Source: JAWPMV01 sp039819665 (GTDB lineage Bacteria; Bacteroidota; Bacteroidia; J057). Taken from it: DNA of 64,000 nucleotides. The stretch is from assembly GCA_039819665.1 (NCBI GenBank), contig JBCBRM010000024.1, forward strand, positions 59,037 through 123,036, in the 5' to 3' direction. Under the pieces are notes generated by a model. The model worked only from the letters and a program-made list of their open reading frames with translations. It ran no database searches and was not told where the DNA came from. The stretch's first letter is position 1; every line of letters starts with the position of its first letter. The translations under genes and the position numbers were made by a program. Below are positions 26,075 through 35,400 of this stretch, piece after piece.

Positions 26075-26147
26075 GATTTTTTAAGGTATTAAAGTTAGTG
26101 CATATCTGAAATTACGAAACACCTGATTATCAGGCTTCTACTACCTC

Positions 26148-27266
26148 CTAAGACAAAGCCTCTTCAAGATCTGATTGTAAATCCTCCAAATGTTCCAAGC
26201 CTATCGAAAGACGAAGAAGATTCCTTGGGGTTTTGCTTCCTTCAGCCTCTACGGATGCCCGATGTTCGATGAGGCTATGCGTGCCTCCAAAACTGGTAGC
26301 CCGTGTAAATAGTTTTACTTTGGCAGCTACCCCAACTGCTGCTTCCTCCCCTCCTTTCACCAATATGGAAATTAGTCCTCCATAAGCATCCATTTGTTTT
26401 TGAGCTAAGGCATGCTGCGGATGGCTGGGGAGTCCGGGATAAAGTACTTTTTCAACTTTCGGATGAGATTGGAGAAACTTCGCCAGCTCCAGGGCATGTG
26501 CAGATATAGCTTTTACCCGATAAGAAAGTGTTTGTAAGCCTCTGGTCGTTAACCAGCATTCGAAAGGGGAAGGAACGGCTCCTCCTATTTTTTGGATGTG
26601 TTTGATCCTTTGCCAGAATTCTGTGTCTCCAGCAGTAATCAAGGCTCCACCCAAGACATCGCTATGTCCACCTATGTATTTGGTGGTAGCATGTACTACC
26701 AGATCAACGCCCCATTCAATAGGTCTTTGAAGAACGGGCGTGGGAATGGTATTGTCGCAAATCAGGTAAGCGCCTTGTTTATGTGCCAATTTTGCAAGGC
26801 CTTCAAGATCTGCAACACTTAATTGAGGATTGGAGGGACTTTCGATGATAAGCAAACGAGTATTAGATTGAATGGCCTCGGCTACTTTCTCCAAATCATT
26901 CATATCCACAAAACTTGTTTCCAGTCCCCAGGGAGCAAAGATGTCTTGTAGCATCACTCTGACACCAAAGTAAATCTCTTCTGGGGCGATGACATGGTCT
27001 CCGGCTTTAAGGGCCTGTAGGACGCTCATCATAGCTACAGAGCCTGACGAAAAGGCCATAGCATCTATTCCTTTTTCCAATGCCGCAAGATTAGCTTCCA
27101 GGGCGTTGCGATTGGGATTGCCTCCCCGGGAATATTCGTAGCCTAAAGGATAGCTCCCATCAGCCTGTCTTTCAAAGGTGGTAGAAAGATGAATGGGGGC
27201 AGTAACGGAGCCAGTAGCCGGATCAATATGCTGGCCTTCGTGTATGAGTTTGGTTTCGACTTTCAT
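26148..27266 (-). CDS. PLP-dependent trans-sulfuration enzyme (cystathionine gamma-synthase/beta-lyase family)
   Basis: 372 residues, the full family length. The PLP Lys lies in VVHATTKYIGGHSDVLGG (around 194), with the family segments YEYSRGGNPNR, AFSSGSVAM, ICDNTIPTP and the C-terminal RLSIGLEHLEDL. Members interconvert cysteine, homocysteine and cystathionine, or degrade methionine; the exact reaction cannot be told from the sequence. It follows the M20 amidohydrolase gene by 46 bases on the same strand, with a small hairpin between, so the two may be partly co-transcribed. Confidence 0.88.
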   Translation of the reverse strand: MKVETKLIHEGQHIDPATGSVTAPIHLSTTFERQADGSYPLGYEYSRGGNPNRNALEANLAALEKGIDAMAFSSGSVAMMSVLQALKAGDHVIAPEEIYFGVRVMLQDIFAPWGLETSFVDMNDLEKVAEAIQSNTRLLIIESPSNPQLSVADLEGLAKLAHKQGAYLICDNTIPTPVLQRPIEWGVDLVVHATTKYIGGHSDVLGGALITAGDTEFWQRIKHIQKIGGAVPSPFECWLTTRGLQTLSYRVKAISAHALELAKFLQSHPKVEKVLYPGLPSHPQHALAQKQMDAYGGLISILVKGGEEAAVGVAAKVKLFTRATSFGGTHSLIEHRASVEAEGSKTPRNLLRLSIGLEHLEDLQSDLEEALS

Positions 27267-27285
27267 ACGTATTCATTAATAAAGA

Positions 27286-27307
27286 GGGCCAGAGAAAGCT
27301 CCGGCCC
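27286..27307 (-). terminator. weak hairpin between M20 and trans-sulfuration genes
   Basis: GGGCC and GGCCC arms (minus strand, 27307-27303 and 27290-27286) around a 12-base loop, followed by TCTTTATT. It could attenuate read-through between the two genes. Confidence 0.35.
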
Positions 27308-27312
27308 GATGT

Positions 27313-28767
27313 TTATTTTTTATAACCCTGATCCGCATTAATGGGCGGAGGACCGGGAGGTACAATTCCTTTGTATTCGTAATCGCCTTTACGCTCTACA
27401 AATTCAGCGCGAATGGCTTTTCTTAATTCTTCATCTTCAAAAAAGTCAACCATAGTCATGGCCATTGCTTTGGATGCATAATGCATCCCTTTATGCCCGA
27501 TAGACATTCCTCCACAAGCTGTAACCGCCCAACTATGCCAGGGGGTACCATTAGGTGCTGTTGTAGCAGTTAGTCTTACTGTAGGAACTACGAAGCTCAC
27601 ATCCCCAACATCTGTGGATCCTCCCATAGGATGTTCCAATGTCTCTTCCATCGGATGAATGTCGGCTTCTATTCCTATTTGAGGTTTCCCAGTAGCTTCC
27701 TGAATTTTCTTGGCGAAATTTTGTTCGTCATTTGTATAGGTAATTGGGCCGAGATATTCGAGGTTCTTTTGCAAACGAGCTCCTCCGGTTCTATTTACCA
27801 ATACCTCATGTACACCTGAAATCAGGCTGATCTTAAAATCTACATTGGCCATCATGGCAGCTCCTTCGGCAATCTTTTCGATTTGCTTCCACACCACCTC
27901 CATTCCTTCTCGGCGGGTATCTCTTACACGTGTCCAGATCTTGGAGTAGTCAGGCACTACATTCACTACCTTTCCTGCATCCATGATGTGATAGTGGATG
28001 CGGACAGTAGGCTTGACATGCTCACGGTAATAATTGATGCCTGTTGTGTAAAGTTCGAGGGCATCTGAGGCACTACGACCATTCCATGGGTCTCCAGAGG
28101 CGTGAGCAGCCTGGCCTGTATATTCCACCATAAAATCGACCAATGCCAAAGAACTTTGAACGGCAGCTTTGGTTTCTGCTCCCGGGTGCCAGTCCATAAT
28201 AATATCCGCATCATCAAAAAGACCTGCTCGGATCATCCAGAGCTTCCCAAAGAACTTCTCCTCAGCAGGTGTCCCATAAAAACGGATGGTTCCCTTCAGT
28301 TTCTTTTCTTCGATGAGTTCCTTTATCGCTACTGCTGCGCCTAATGATGCTACTCCGAAAAGATTGTGGCCACATCCATGTCCGGGTGCGCCTTCATTTC
28401 GAGGGGCTTTATGAGGAACCGTTTTCTGAGAAAGACCTGGCAGTGCATCAAATTCCCCTAAAATCCCGATGATCGGTTTACCCGAACCATATTCTGCCAC
28501 CAAAGCAGTGGGGATATCAGCGACTCCCCTTTGTACATTGAATCCCTGAGACTCGGCATATTTGGCTAAAGCTTCAGCAGACTGGGTTTCCCTAAAGGCA
28601 ATTTCTTCATAGCCCCAAATGCGATCACTCAGGTCTTTAAGTTCCTCAAATTTACTGTCCAAAGAGGAAATGACAGCTTTTTTATTTTTATTGATTTTCG
28701 GCTTTTCCTGGGCAAATATGCTCATGCAGAAAAAGCACAACATAATAGATAGAATAGAAGACTTCAT
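27313..28767 (-). CDS. exported M20-family amidohydrolase (AbgB-like)
   Basis: 484 residues with a signal peptide ending MSIFAQ. Metal-dependent M20D amidohydrolase motifs are GEFDALPGLSQ, GHGCGHNLFGV with metal-ligand His and Cys, EEKFFGK and DWHPGAETK. The dimerisation insert is present (VDFMVEYTGQAAHASGDPWNGR, about 211-232). The closest well-known relatives cleave p-aminobenzoyl-glutamate or N-acyl amino acids, and a periplasmic N-acyl-amino-acid hydrolase is plausible. Its downstream neighbour is the trans-sulfuration enzyme. Confidence 0.88.
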   Translation of the reverse strand: MKSSILSIMLCFFCMSIFAQEKPKINKNKKAVISSLDSKFEELKDLSDRIWGYEEIAFRETQSAEALAKYAESQGFNVQRGVADIPTALVAEYGSGKPIIGILGEFDALPGLSQKTVPHKAPRNEGAPGHGCGHNLFGVASLGAAVAIKELIEEKKLKGTIRFYGTPAEEKFFGKLWMIRAGLFDDADIIMDWHPGAETKAAVQSSLALVDFMVEYTGQAAHASGDPWNGRSASDALELYTTGINYYREHVKPTVRIHYHIMDAGKVVNVVPDYSKIWTRVRDTRREGMEVVWKQIEKIAEGAAMMANVDFKISLISGVHEVLVNRTGGARLQKNLEYLGPITYTNDEQNFAKKIQEATGKPQIGIEADIHPMEETLEHPMGGSTDVGDVSFVVPTVRLTATTAPNGTPWHSWAVTACGGMSIGHKGMHYASKAMAMTMVDFFEDEELRKAIRAEFVERKGDYEYKGIVPPGPPPINADQGYKK

Positions 28768-28806
28768 AGTAATTAGCTAATTGAATTAAGCTAAGATAGA
28801 GAAAAC

Positions 28807-28840
28807 AAAAAGAGGCCTCAAATGGATGAAGCCTCTTTTT
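28807..28840. terminator. intrinsic terminator of the serine hydrolase gene
   Basis: AAAAGAGGC and GCCTCTTTT arms around a 14-base loop, with A and T runs on either side. It is oriented to end the minus-strand gene whose stop is at 28860; the hairpin is symmetric, so it could work both ways. It lies between that gene and the start of the M20 gene. Confidence 0.85.
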
Positions 28841-28859
28841 ACGGATTTATTTTGCTTTT

Positions 28860-30164
28860 CTAGTCTTCGATGGATCCGTAAATGATGGCATACATACGGT
28901 CCCAGAAGTCTGGACGAGTAAATGGAAGTATCTGTGTCATCCCAACGAAAGTGAGATTTTCAGCCGGATCAATGAAGAATTTGGTATTAAATACTCCTCC
29001 CCATTCATAAGTTCCTGGAGATTTATGTCCCAAGGCACTTCCTTCTGCTGTCTTTAGTTGAAAGCCCAAACCATAGGTCAGGCCTGGAAGTGGAGAATAG
29101 CCTCCTCCCATCGCTTTCAAGCTAAGCAATTGATCAGAAGTCATTACCTCTATGGTTTTTCTGCTCAGGATTCTAGCTTCCTTATAAATCCCGCCATTTA
29201 CCAATGCCTGAATGAATATCGCATAATCATAAGCAGTACCCGAAAGTCCACCACCTCCAGCATAGTGATTAGGATCCTCCATATTAGGGTAATTGAGATT
29301 AGGGTCAGGATTTACGAAGAGTTTTTTCGCTTCATTATTATAGGCATAAACGGGTACCAGTCTATCGTGATTCTCTTTCGGTTGATAAAACCAGGTATCT
29401 TTCATTCCCAGCGGATCAAAAATGTGATTCTTGAAATACTTAGCCAAGCTTTCACCTGAAACTACCTCCACAATTCTCCCGAGCAGCTCCATATTAAGGC
29501 CATACATATATTTTTCTCCAGGATGAAAAACCAGGGGCACTTTGGCAAGCTGTGCGGCCATTTGCTGAGTAGTCATTTCCATATGCGAAAGACCAAATGC
29601 ATTAGCACCAGCTTTTGCGTAGACCGCTTGTATTTTCCCTGGATTAAAAGCGCCATAAGTAATCCCAGATGTATGGGTGAGTAAATGTCGAATCGTAATG
29701 GGTTTATTTGCAGGCACACTGGTAAAGGTTGTGTCAGCAGCATTGTAGGTTTCCATTACAACAGGCTTGGCAAATTCTGGGATGTAGTAGAAAATTGGAT
29801 CATCCAGGCCCAATTTTCCTTGCTCATACAATTGCATGATAGAAACTGTAGTTACTGCTTTAGTCATAGATGCAAGTCGGAAAATATCGTCCTTTTTATA
29901 GGGATCATTTCCATTCATAGACCTTTGTCCAAAAGCTTTATTATACACTACATTTCCTTTTCGCATTACCATAAATACTCCTCCCGGCAGTGTACCATTA
30001 TCTATGTATTTCTGGATATGATCATCCAGAAGATTTAGGCGTTTTTCGGATATTCCAACAATCTCAGCATTGCTGTTGGTGATTAGGCGATCATAGTTCC
30101 CCTGAGAAAAGGCGAGAGAAAATGATAAGAGAATTATACTCGTAACTAGCAGTAACTTTTTCAT
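28860..30164 (-). CDS. exported beta-lactamase-fold serine hydrolase (class C/EstB type)
   Basis: 434 residues with a signal peptide (MKKLLLVTSIILLSFSLAFS). The active-site SxxK motif is SMTK (about residue 102) within FRLASMTKAV, and YGLN near 220 takes the place of the YxN motif. GHKSPGTYEWGG near the end corresponds to the third motif region. Such proteins are esterases, D-aminopeptidases or peptidoglycan-related enzymes rather than true beta-lactamases. It follows the gene at 30845 on the same strand with a 96-base gap. Periplasmic. Confidence 0.88.
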   Translation of the reverse strand: MKKLLLVTSIILLSFSLAFSQGNYDRLITNSNAEIVGISEKRLNLLDDHIQKYIDNGTLPGGVFMVMRKGNVVYNKAFGQRSMNGNDPYKKDDIFRLASMTKAVTTVSIMQLYEQGKLGLDDPIFYYIPEFAKPVVMETYNAADTTFTSVPANKPITIRHLLTHTSGITYGAFNPGKIQAVYAKAGANAFGLSHMEMTTQQMAAQLAKVPLVFHPGEKYMYGLNMELLGRIVEVVSGESLAKYFKNHIFDPLGMKDTWFYQPKENHDRLVPVYAYNNEAKKLFVNPDPNLNYPNMEDPNHYAGGGGLSGTAYDYAIFIQALVNGGIYKEARILSRKTIEVMTSDQLLSLKAMGGGYSPLPGLTYGLGFQLKTAEGSALGHKSPGTYEWGGVFNTKFFIDPAENLTFVGMTQILPFTRPDFWDRMYAIIYGSIED

Positions 30165-30260
30165 AAACAGATATAGATTTTCAGGATAGAAATTGGGTTC
30201 AGACTAAAGATAATCCTTAATCTGTTCATTTTGCTAAAAGCTGTTTAATAAGAATTACGC

Positions 30261-30845
30261 CTAACGCTCGGACTTTCGTTTTTTGCAAGAAATTTTCCAG
30301 GTTGGGTAAGAAAAAGTTTCGCCTACATTTACCCATTCACCTAACCATTTGAAGCCCTCGTCTGACATATCATAAAAAGTGATCTTGTAAGATCCGTCCG
30401 TCCCATTGGGGGCTTTTTGTTCCATGTAAAGGATGATTTTATCATCCACCATGCCTCCTTCCCAGGCGGGAAGCCTAGGTACTGCTGCCCCTGCCGAATA
30501 ATAATGGACGTACCACTTAGAACTATCCGCATTGAATTGGCGAATGCTACCCGAGTAGGTCCCGTCTTCTTTGACAGTTTCATCCTGTATAGCCAGGCCG
30601 TTCATGATGTATTTGAAGGTCCAGCTCATGTTTACCGCTTCGGCCCAGCTCTGGTCTTGATTTCTACTTTCGGAAATGCAATCACAGGTACCAATCAATG
30701 GAGCAAAATCTGCAACTTCTTTTGGAGCTTTGGGGTTTAGGAGGCCAAAGGGATGTTCAGCGCTCACTCCGTAAGCTTTATACTCTTGCGCGATGAGTGC
30801 AAGGGAAAAAATTGAGAGAAAAGAGATCGCTAGGAGTTTTTTCAT
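30261..30845 (-). CDS. exported hypothetical protein, DUF1579-like
   Basis: 194 residues with a signal peptide ending LALIAQ. The body has a lipocalin-like, beta-rich pattern (WTFKYIMNGLAIQDE, GSIRQFNADSSKWYVHYYS, WKISCKKRK at the end) and a CDC pair near residue 54. It resembles proteins of the DUF1579 type, whose function is unknown. It probably shares a promoter region with the following serine hydrolase. Confidence 0.65.
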   Translation of the reverse strand: MKKLLAISFLSIFSLALIAQEYKAYGVSAEHPFGLLNPKAPKEVADFAPLIGTCDCISESRNQDQSWAEAVNMSWTFKYIMNGLAIQDETVKEDGTYSGSIRQFNADSSKWYVHYYSAGAAVPRLPAWEGGMVDDKIILYMEQKAPNGTDGSYKITFYDMSDEGFKWLGEWVNVGETFSYPTWKISCKKRKSER

Positions 30846-31189
30846 ATGAAACTATGAGTTAAATGAATAAAATCTCTCTTTCTTTCTCTTATAACGGCGG
30901 GATTGGGAAAGGGGTACGCTAGGGGACCCTTCCGCTACAAACCCGTTTCCCTTGAAAGGGAAAAGACCTGCAAGTCCGACCCAAGGTCATCTCGAAGTTA
31001 GGCTGCGCGATGGAAGGAGGGCTGAGAGATCATGTATTATTTGAGTAACCCAATAGTACTAGGTCCCTCGGCGCGCAAGAGCCATTTCTCAACCAATCCT
31101 CGGGATGACACGATTTGTTTGGACTGGAGCGCACTCCATTGTTCCACAGGTCAAGGGAGTGTGGGCTTGAGGCGGTGGGTTAATGTGGG
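30846..31189. other. intergenic region holding a dispersed-repeat-like element
   Basis: 344 bases between the ends of the ribH operon and the start of the DUF1579-like gene. It contains a GC-richer element at 30986-31110 described separately. No ORF or RNA gene was recognised in the remainder. Confidence 0.5.
30986..31110. repeat. MITE/REP-like intergenic repeat bounded by GTCATC/GATGAC
   Basis: About 125 bases with terminal inverted GGTCATCTCGAA and CGGGATGAC. The internal words CCTCGG and GCGCGC look like the dispersed intergenic repeats common in Bacteroidota. No transposase is present. Copy number cannot be judged from one window. Confidence 0.45.
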
Positions 31190-31675
31190 TTAAAGAGAAG
31201 CCTGAAGATCGATCATCTCAAGCAAGGCAACAGCGGCTTCTTCCCCTTTGTTGCCATACTTACCTCCAGCCCTAGCTTCTGCCTGCTCCTGTGTGTCAGG
31301 AGTTAATACACCAAAGATCACCGGGCGGTTATGTTTGATGCTGACATTGGTTATACCCTGAGCAACAGCTTCACAGATAAAATCAAAATGGCGAGTTTCC
31401 CCCTGGATCACACAGCCCAGGCAGATGACACCATCCAGTTTTTCCGCTTCCAGAATCATATTTGCGCCAGAGGAAAGTTCATAAGAGCCGGGAACAAAGT
31501 GGACTTTAATATTATCCTCTGTCAAGTTGGCTTCAAGCAAAGTTGCTTTTGCGCCCTGCAGTAAGGCTCCGGTTATTTTTTCGTTCCATTTACTGACAAG
31601 AATAGCTACACGATCACTGCTATGATCGCCGCTACCTTCGTATTTGATGTGGGAAAGGTCGTGTCCGCCTGCCAT
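31190..31675 (-). CDS. ribH: 6,7-dimethyl-8-ribityllumazine synthase
   Basis: 161 residues; it condenses the pyrimidinedione with 3,4-dihydroxybutanone phosphate in riboflavin biosynthesis, usually as a 60-mer or pentamer. Motifs are ILVSKWNE (25-32), VPGSYE (61-66), LGCVIQGETRHFDF with His96, FGVLT (121-125) and AGGKYGNKGEEAA (136-148). Its start ATG shares one base with the stop of the upstream TPR gene (TAATG overlap), so the two are coupled. There is no FMN riboswitch; that would be expected ahead of other rib genes, not here. Confidence 0.96.
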   Translation of the reverse strand: MAGGHDLSHIKYEGSGDHSSDRVAILVSKWNEKITGALLQGAKATLLEANLTEDNIKVHFVPGSYELSSGANMILEAEKLDGVICLGCVIQGETRHFDFICEAVAQGITNVSIKHNRPVIFGVLTPDTQEQAEARAGGKYGNKGEEAAVALLEMIDLQASL

Positions 31676-32382
31676 TATTGAGAAACTCTACCGATGTATT
31701 TGTCGATTCTCAGTCCCTCTGTGCTAAGCGGGTATTCGTCCTTGATGGTTTGATACAGACGTAAAGCCTTATCGGTTTGTCCAGCAGCTTCATAATTACG
31801 GCCTGCGTTCAGGAGCATTGTAGGAGTTGTCTGATCATTGGCTGCCGGAATGTAGGCTGCGTCTTCAAACAATTCGGCTGCTTTCTGAGGATCATTCTGC
31901 TCCTCATAAGCAAATGCGAGGGCTACGTTTCTAGACATACCCATCATGGTATTTGAAGCGGGTACTTTCTCTAGATAATCAATTGCCTCGCCAACCTGAG
32001 GATTTCCTGAGTTCAGGTAGATCAATCCGATATAGTAATTGGCCATTTCGGCTGCACTGGTTCCGGGATAGTCTTCAGTGATAGCCAGGAAGCCGGGATA
32101 TTGTCCATCACCGTTCAAAGCCTGATTGAAGGAATCTGCTTCGAAATAGTAAACGGCCTGAAACATATCTCTATTGGCCTCAACATTTTGCTGATCCTGG
32201 TACCAGTTATAGCCAAAGAATCCTCCTACGATCAAGAGAAGACCAATACCGATACCCATTACGAGTTTTTGGTTCTTTTCAACAAAATCCCCAAAGGGTG
32301 CTTCGGAACCTTCTTCCTCCAAATTCTCTACGTCTTCGTAGATCACTTCATCTTCCAACTCTGCCTGCTTTTTCTTTGCCAT
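31675..32382 (-). CDS. membrane-anchored tetratricopeptide protein (YfgM-like)
   Basis: 235 residues from ATG at 32382; the frame is open upstream to 32412, but the shorter start fits a cytosolic acidic N-terminus (MAKKKQAELEDEV) followed by one membrane helix (about 40-60, LVMGIGIGLLLIVGGFFGY). The remainder is helical TPR-like repeats (AAEMANYYIGLIYLNSG, GMSRNVALAFAYEEQND, MLLNAGRNYEAAGQTDKALRL). This is the YfgM type, which in E. coli works with periplasmic chaperones at the translocon. It sits ahead of ribH in an overlapping operon. Confidence 0.8.
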   Translation of the reverse strand: MAKKKQAELEDEVIYEDVENLEEEGSEAPFGDFVEKNQKLVMGIGIGLLLIVGGFFGYNWYQDQQNVEANRDMFQAVYYFEADSFNQALNGDGQYPGFLAITEDYPGTSAAEMANYYIGLIYLNSGNPQVGEAIDYLEKVPASNTMMGMSRNVALAFAYEEQNDPQKAAELFEDAAYIPAANDQTTPTMLLNAGRNYEAAGQTDKALRLYQTIKDEYPLSTEGLRIDKYIGRVSQ

Positions 32383-32410
32383 AGTATAAGCTGTTTTTCT
32401 TTCAGTTTGC

Positions 32411-32465
32411 AAAAAAACTAAATCCCCCCCTAAACTGCAAGCTTTTTCTTGCTTAGGGGGGGATT
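32411..32465 (-). terminator. strong terminator of the giant T9SS gene
   Basis: AATCCCCCCCTAA and TTAGGGGGGGATT arms enclose an inner GCAAG/CTTGC stem. On the minus strand it is followed by TAGTTTTTTT. It lies 23 bases beyond the stop at 32488. Confidence 0.9.
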
Positions 32466-32487
32466 AGTTTAGGTCTTTTTAAGGACC

Positions 32488-35400
32488 TTATTCTTTCATA
32501 ATACGTTTATAGGCAGTTCGTTCGCCATCAGAGATCCTCACAAGGTAGACTCCTTCGGCATGCTTGGTCAAGTCAACACGCTGACGATAGAGGCCAAAGA
32601 TGTTTTCTTCCACATGGCGGAAAACTTTTCTTCCTCTTGTATCTGTCACTTCTATGGTCAATTTATCCGCCTGGAAGTCGAAGCCATTCAACTCTACGAA
32701 GAAGTCTTCAGTTGTCGGGTTAGGATAAACGCTGATCATAGCGTTGAACTCTTCATCTATGGCTACACCTGCCAGAATCTGCTTGGTGGTGTCTGTACCA
32801 CAATCGTTATAAACGATGAGGGTAACTTCGAATGCACCAGCTAATCCGTAGGTATAGCTTGGGTTCAGATCTGTAGAAGTTCCTACGCCATCTCCAAAGT
32901 CCCATAGAACTGAATCAACACCCCCTGTGGAGGAATTGGTAAAGTCATAGGTGAACTGGAAGTTAGGAGCATTAAAGGTAAAATCTGCAGTAGGTACTGT
33001 ATTTACGGTAATATCAACTGTATCACTTGCACTACAACCATTTGCTTCTGCAACAATTACCGTAACACTTCCACTTTGTGTAACCGTTTCCATTTGAGCA
33101 GTTCCTCCGGTTGACCATAAGAAGGTCGCACCTGCGTTTCCGGCATCAAGAACTACGCTATCACAAGCTATCTGATCCATTCCAAGATCAACGACAGGCT
33201 CAGTCCCTCCGGTAATGATGATCTGACCACTGTCATCACACCCATTAGCAGTAGTTACAGTTACACTGATCGTATCAGAAGTACCAGTTGGAGGAGGCAT
33301 AACCATAATGGTCTGGCTCGTTTCTCCGGTAGACCACTGGAAAGTAGAACCTGCATTGCCTGCATCAAGGGTAATCGGATCACAAGCCTCACGATCGGCT
33401 CCCAGATCTACTACCGGTCCAGGTAGAATCGTTACGTTAACTGTATCTGAAGTTTCACAACCCAACTGATTAACCGTTACAGAATAGGTTCCGCTTTGGT
33501 CAACATCCAGCGTTTGAGCAAACTGTCCCGCGACTGACCAGATAAAGCTAGCTCCAGGATTACCTGCGTCAAGTGTAACCATGTTACACTCTGTACGATC
33601 AGGACCCAAATCAACATCTGGCGCGTCATTGATGATCAGAACTACTGTATCAGAAGCTGTACATCCAAAGGCATCAACCACATTTACTATATAAGAACCT
33701 GAAGTATCTGCTTGTAAAGTAGGTGTAGTGATATTGTTGCCCCAGTCATAGGATACAAATGTAGGATTAGATGCGTCCAAAAGGAAGCCTTCACACTCAA
33801 TTCCATCAGGACCAAGATCTACAGGAGGCACTGGTAAGATGGTTCCTGTAACAGGAGTTCTATCGCTATTACATCCAAGGTTTTGATAATAGACCCGACC
33901 ACTAAAGGCGCGGTTGGTTAATACCTGATTATTACTAGCCCCACCAAATGGATAGGCAACAGAAATTCCGGCACTCAGATTAAGACCAGGGCCGCTGAAG
34001 TTGAAAGTTCCAAAATCATGGGTAAGTCCTGCAATACCTGTTGCTGTAATATATATACCGTAGGTTTCTCCTTGTGGTATAGTCAATCCACCGATTGCAA
34101 CTCTCGTCTGATTACCTTCCCCAGCTGAAACTACGCTGGTAGTTCCCAGCAAGGTCCAGTCAGTTGGATTAGTAATCGAGACACCGTCGTAGGAAGTTGT
34201 ATAGGAAGAATCCAGATAATAAACCTCTACATTGATTGTTGGGCCAGGAGCTCCATCAATGTTAATGTCAAAGCTATCTACTTCAATCGGACTTCCAATA
34301 GCAGTCAAGTCAAACATACTACCATCCTGTTCTTGGAAAAGCTCAGTCAATGAAGTCTCAATTTGTTGCGGCCTGAAGCTTCTGGATTCTACATAATAAC
34401 TGGTAGAAGTAGTTAGCATCGGAGTCTGGAAGGTAGTTCCAGTAGCAACCAGGTTACCACCTGTAATAGAGTCATACCAGTAGAATTCATCTGCAATACC
34501 TGTAACAGCCAAATCAAAAATAGCCGTATCAGTGAAACATACAGAATCGTTGATAGCTAAAGGAGCTTCTGGTGAAACAGCAAATACTGCAACGCCCATT
34601 GCGGTATTGTTTCCAATAAACTGATCAGAAGGCAATCCAGTGAAAGCAGAGATGTTCATCACGCCACCGGTATTAGAGTTGAATCCTCCAATAACCATGG
34701 TAGCTGTATCTCCCGCATCCAATGTTCCGCTGAAGGTACCGTTTACAGTAGCAACTGTTCCACCGCTGATATTAGCAGTAACTGGGAAGTTGCTTTGCGC
34801 ATTGGTACCATAATTGACAATCTCAACTTCAACAATCGTAGAATCATCTCCACAATCTTCTCCTGTGGGAGCTAGGATATTAGTTACCCCAATATCATTC
34901 GCCAGCAATTCACGGATTTCAATATTATCAAGTGAAATATCTCCACGGAAGGTAGTACCTGTTGGATCCGCAGTAATCTGACCAGTGAAAGTAATGTTGA
35001 TGGTTTGCCCAATGAAGGGAGCCAGATTAATAGTATCTGTGATCCATGGATCATTTGAATCAAACTGCTGCTCTCCAATCAAGAGTCCAAGGTTGGTTTG
35101 TCCTCCAGCGGTTTCTCCATCAATACTCAGGAATCCAATAGAAGATCCGTACATATGATAAGAGTAGAACAGCTTAGGATTAGTAGCGGTTGTCAGATCG
35201 AGACAGCCAGTAGACAATCGTGCCTGGTCGCCATCAGCAGAACCTGATGCTTCCATGTAGATATATCCACCTCCACCGGAAACGTCATCATTAGGCCCCG
35301 TATTTGTGGAACCTGTTCCGTTGAAGTTTACTTCCCAAGGTAAATCAGCTAACTGATCGTTCACCAGATCATTAAAGATCTCTTCACCGTCAGGGTAGTT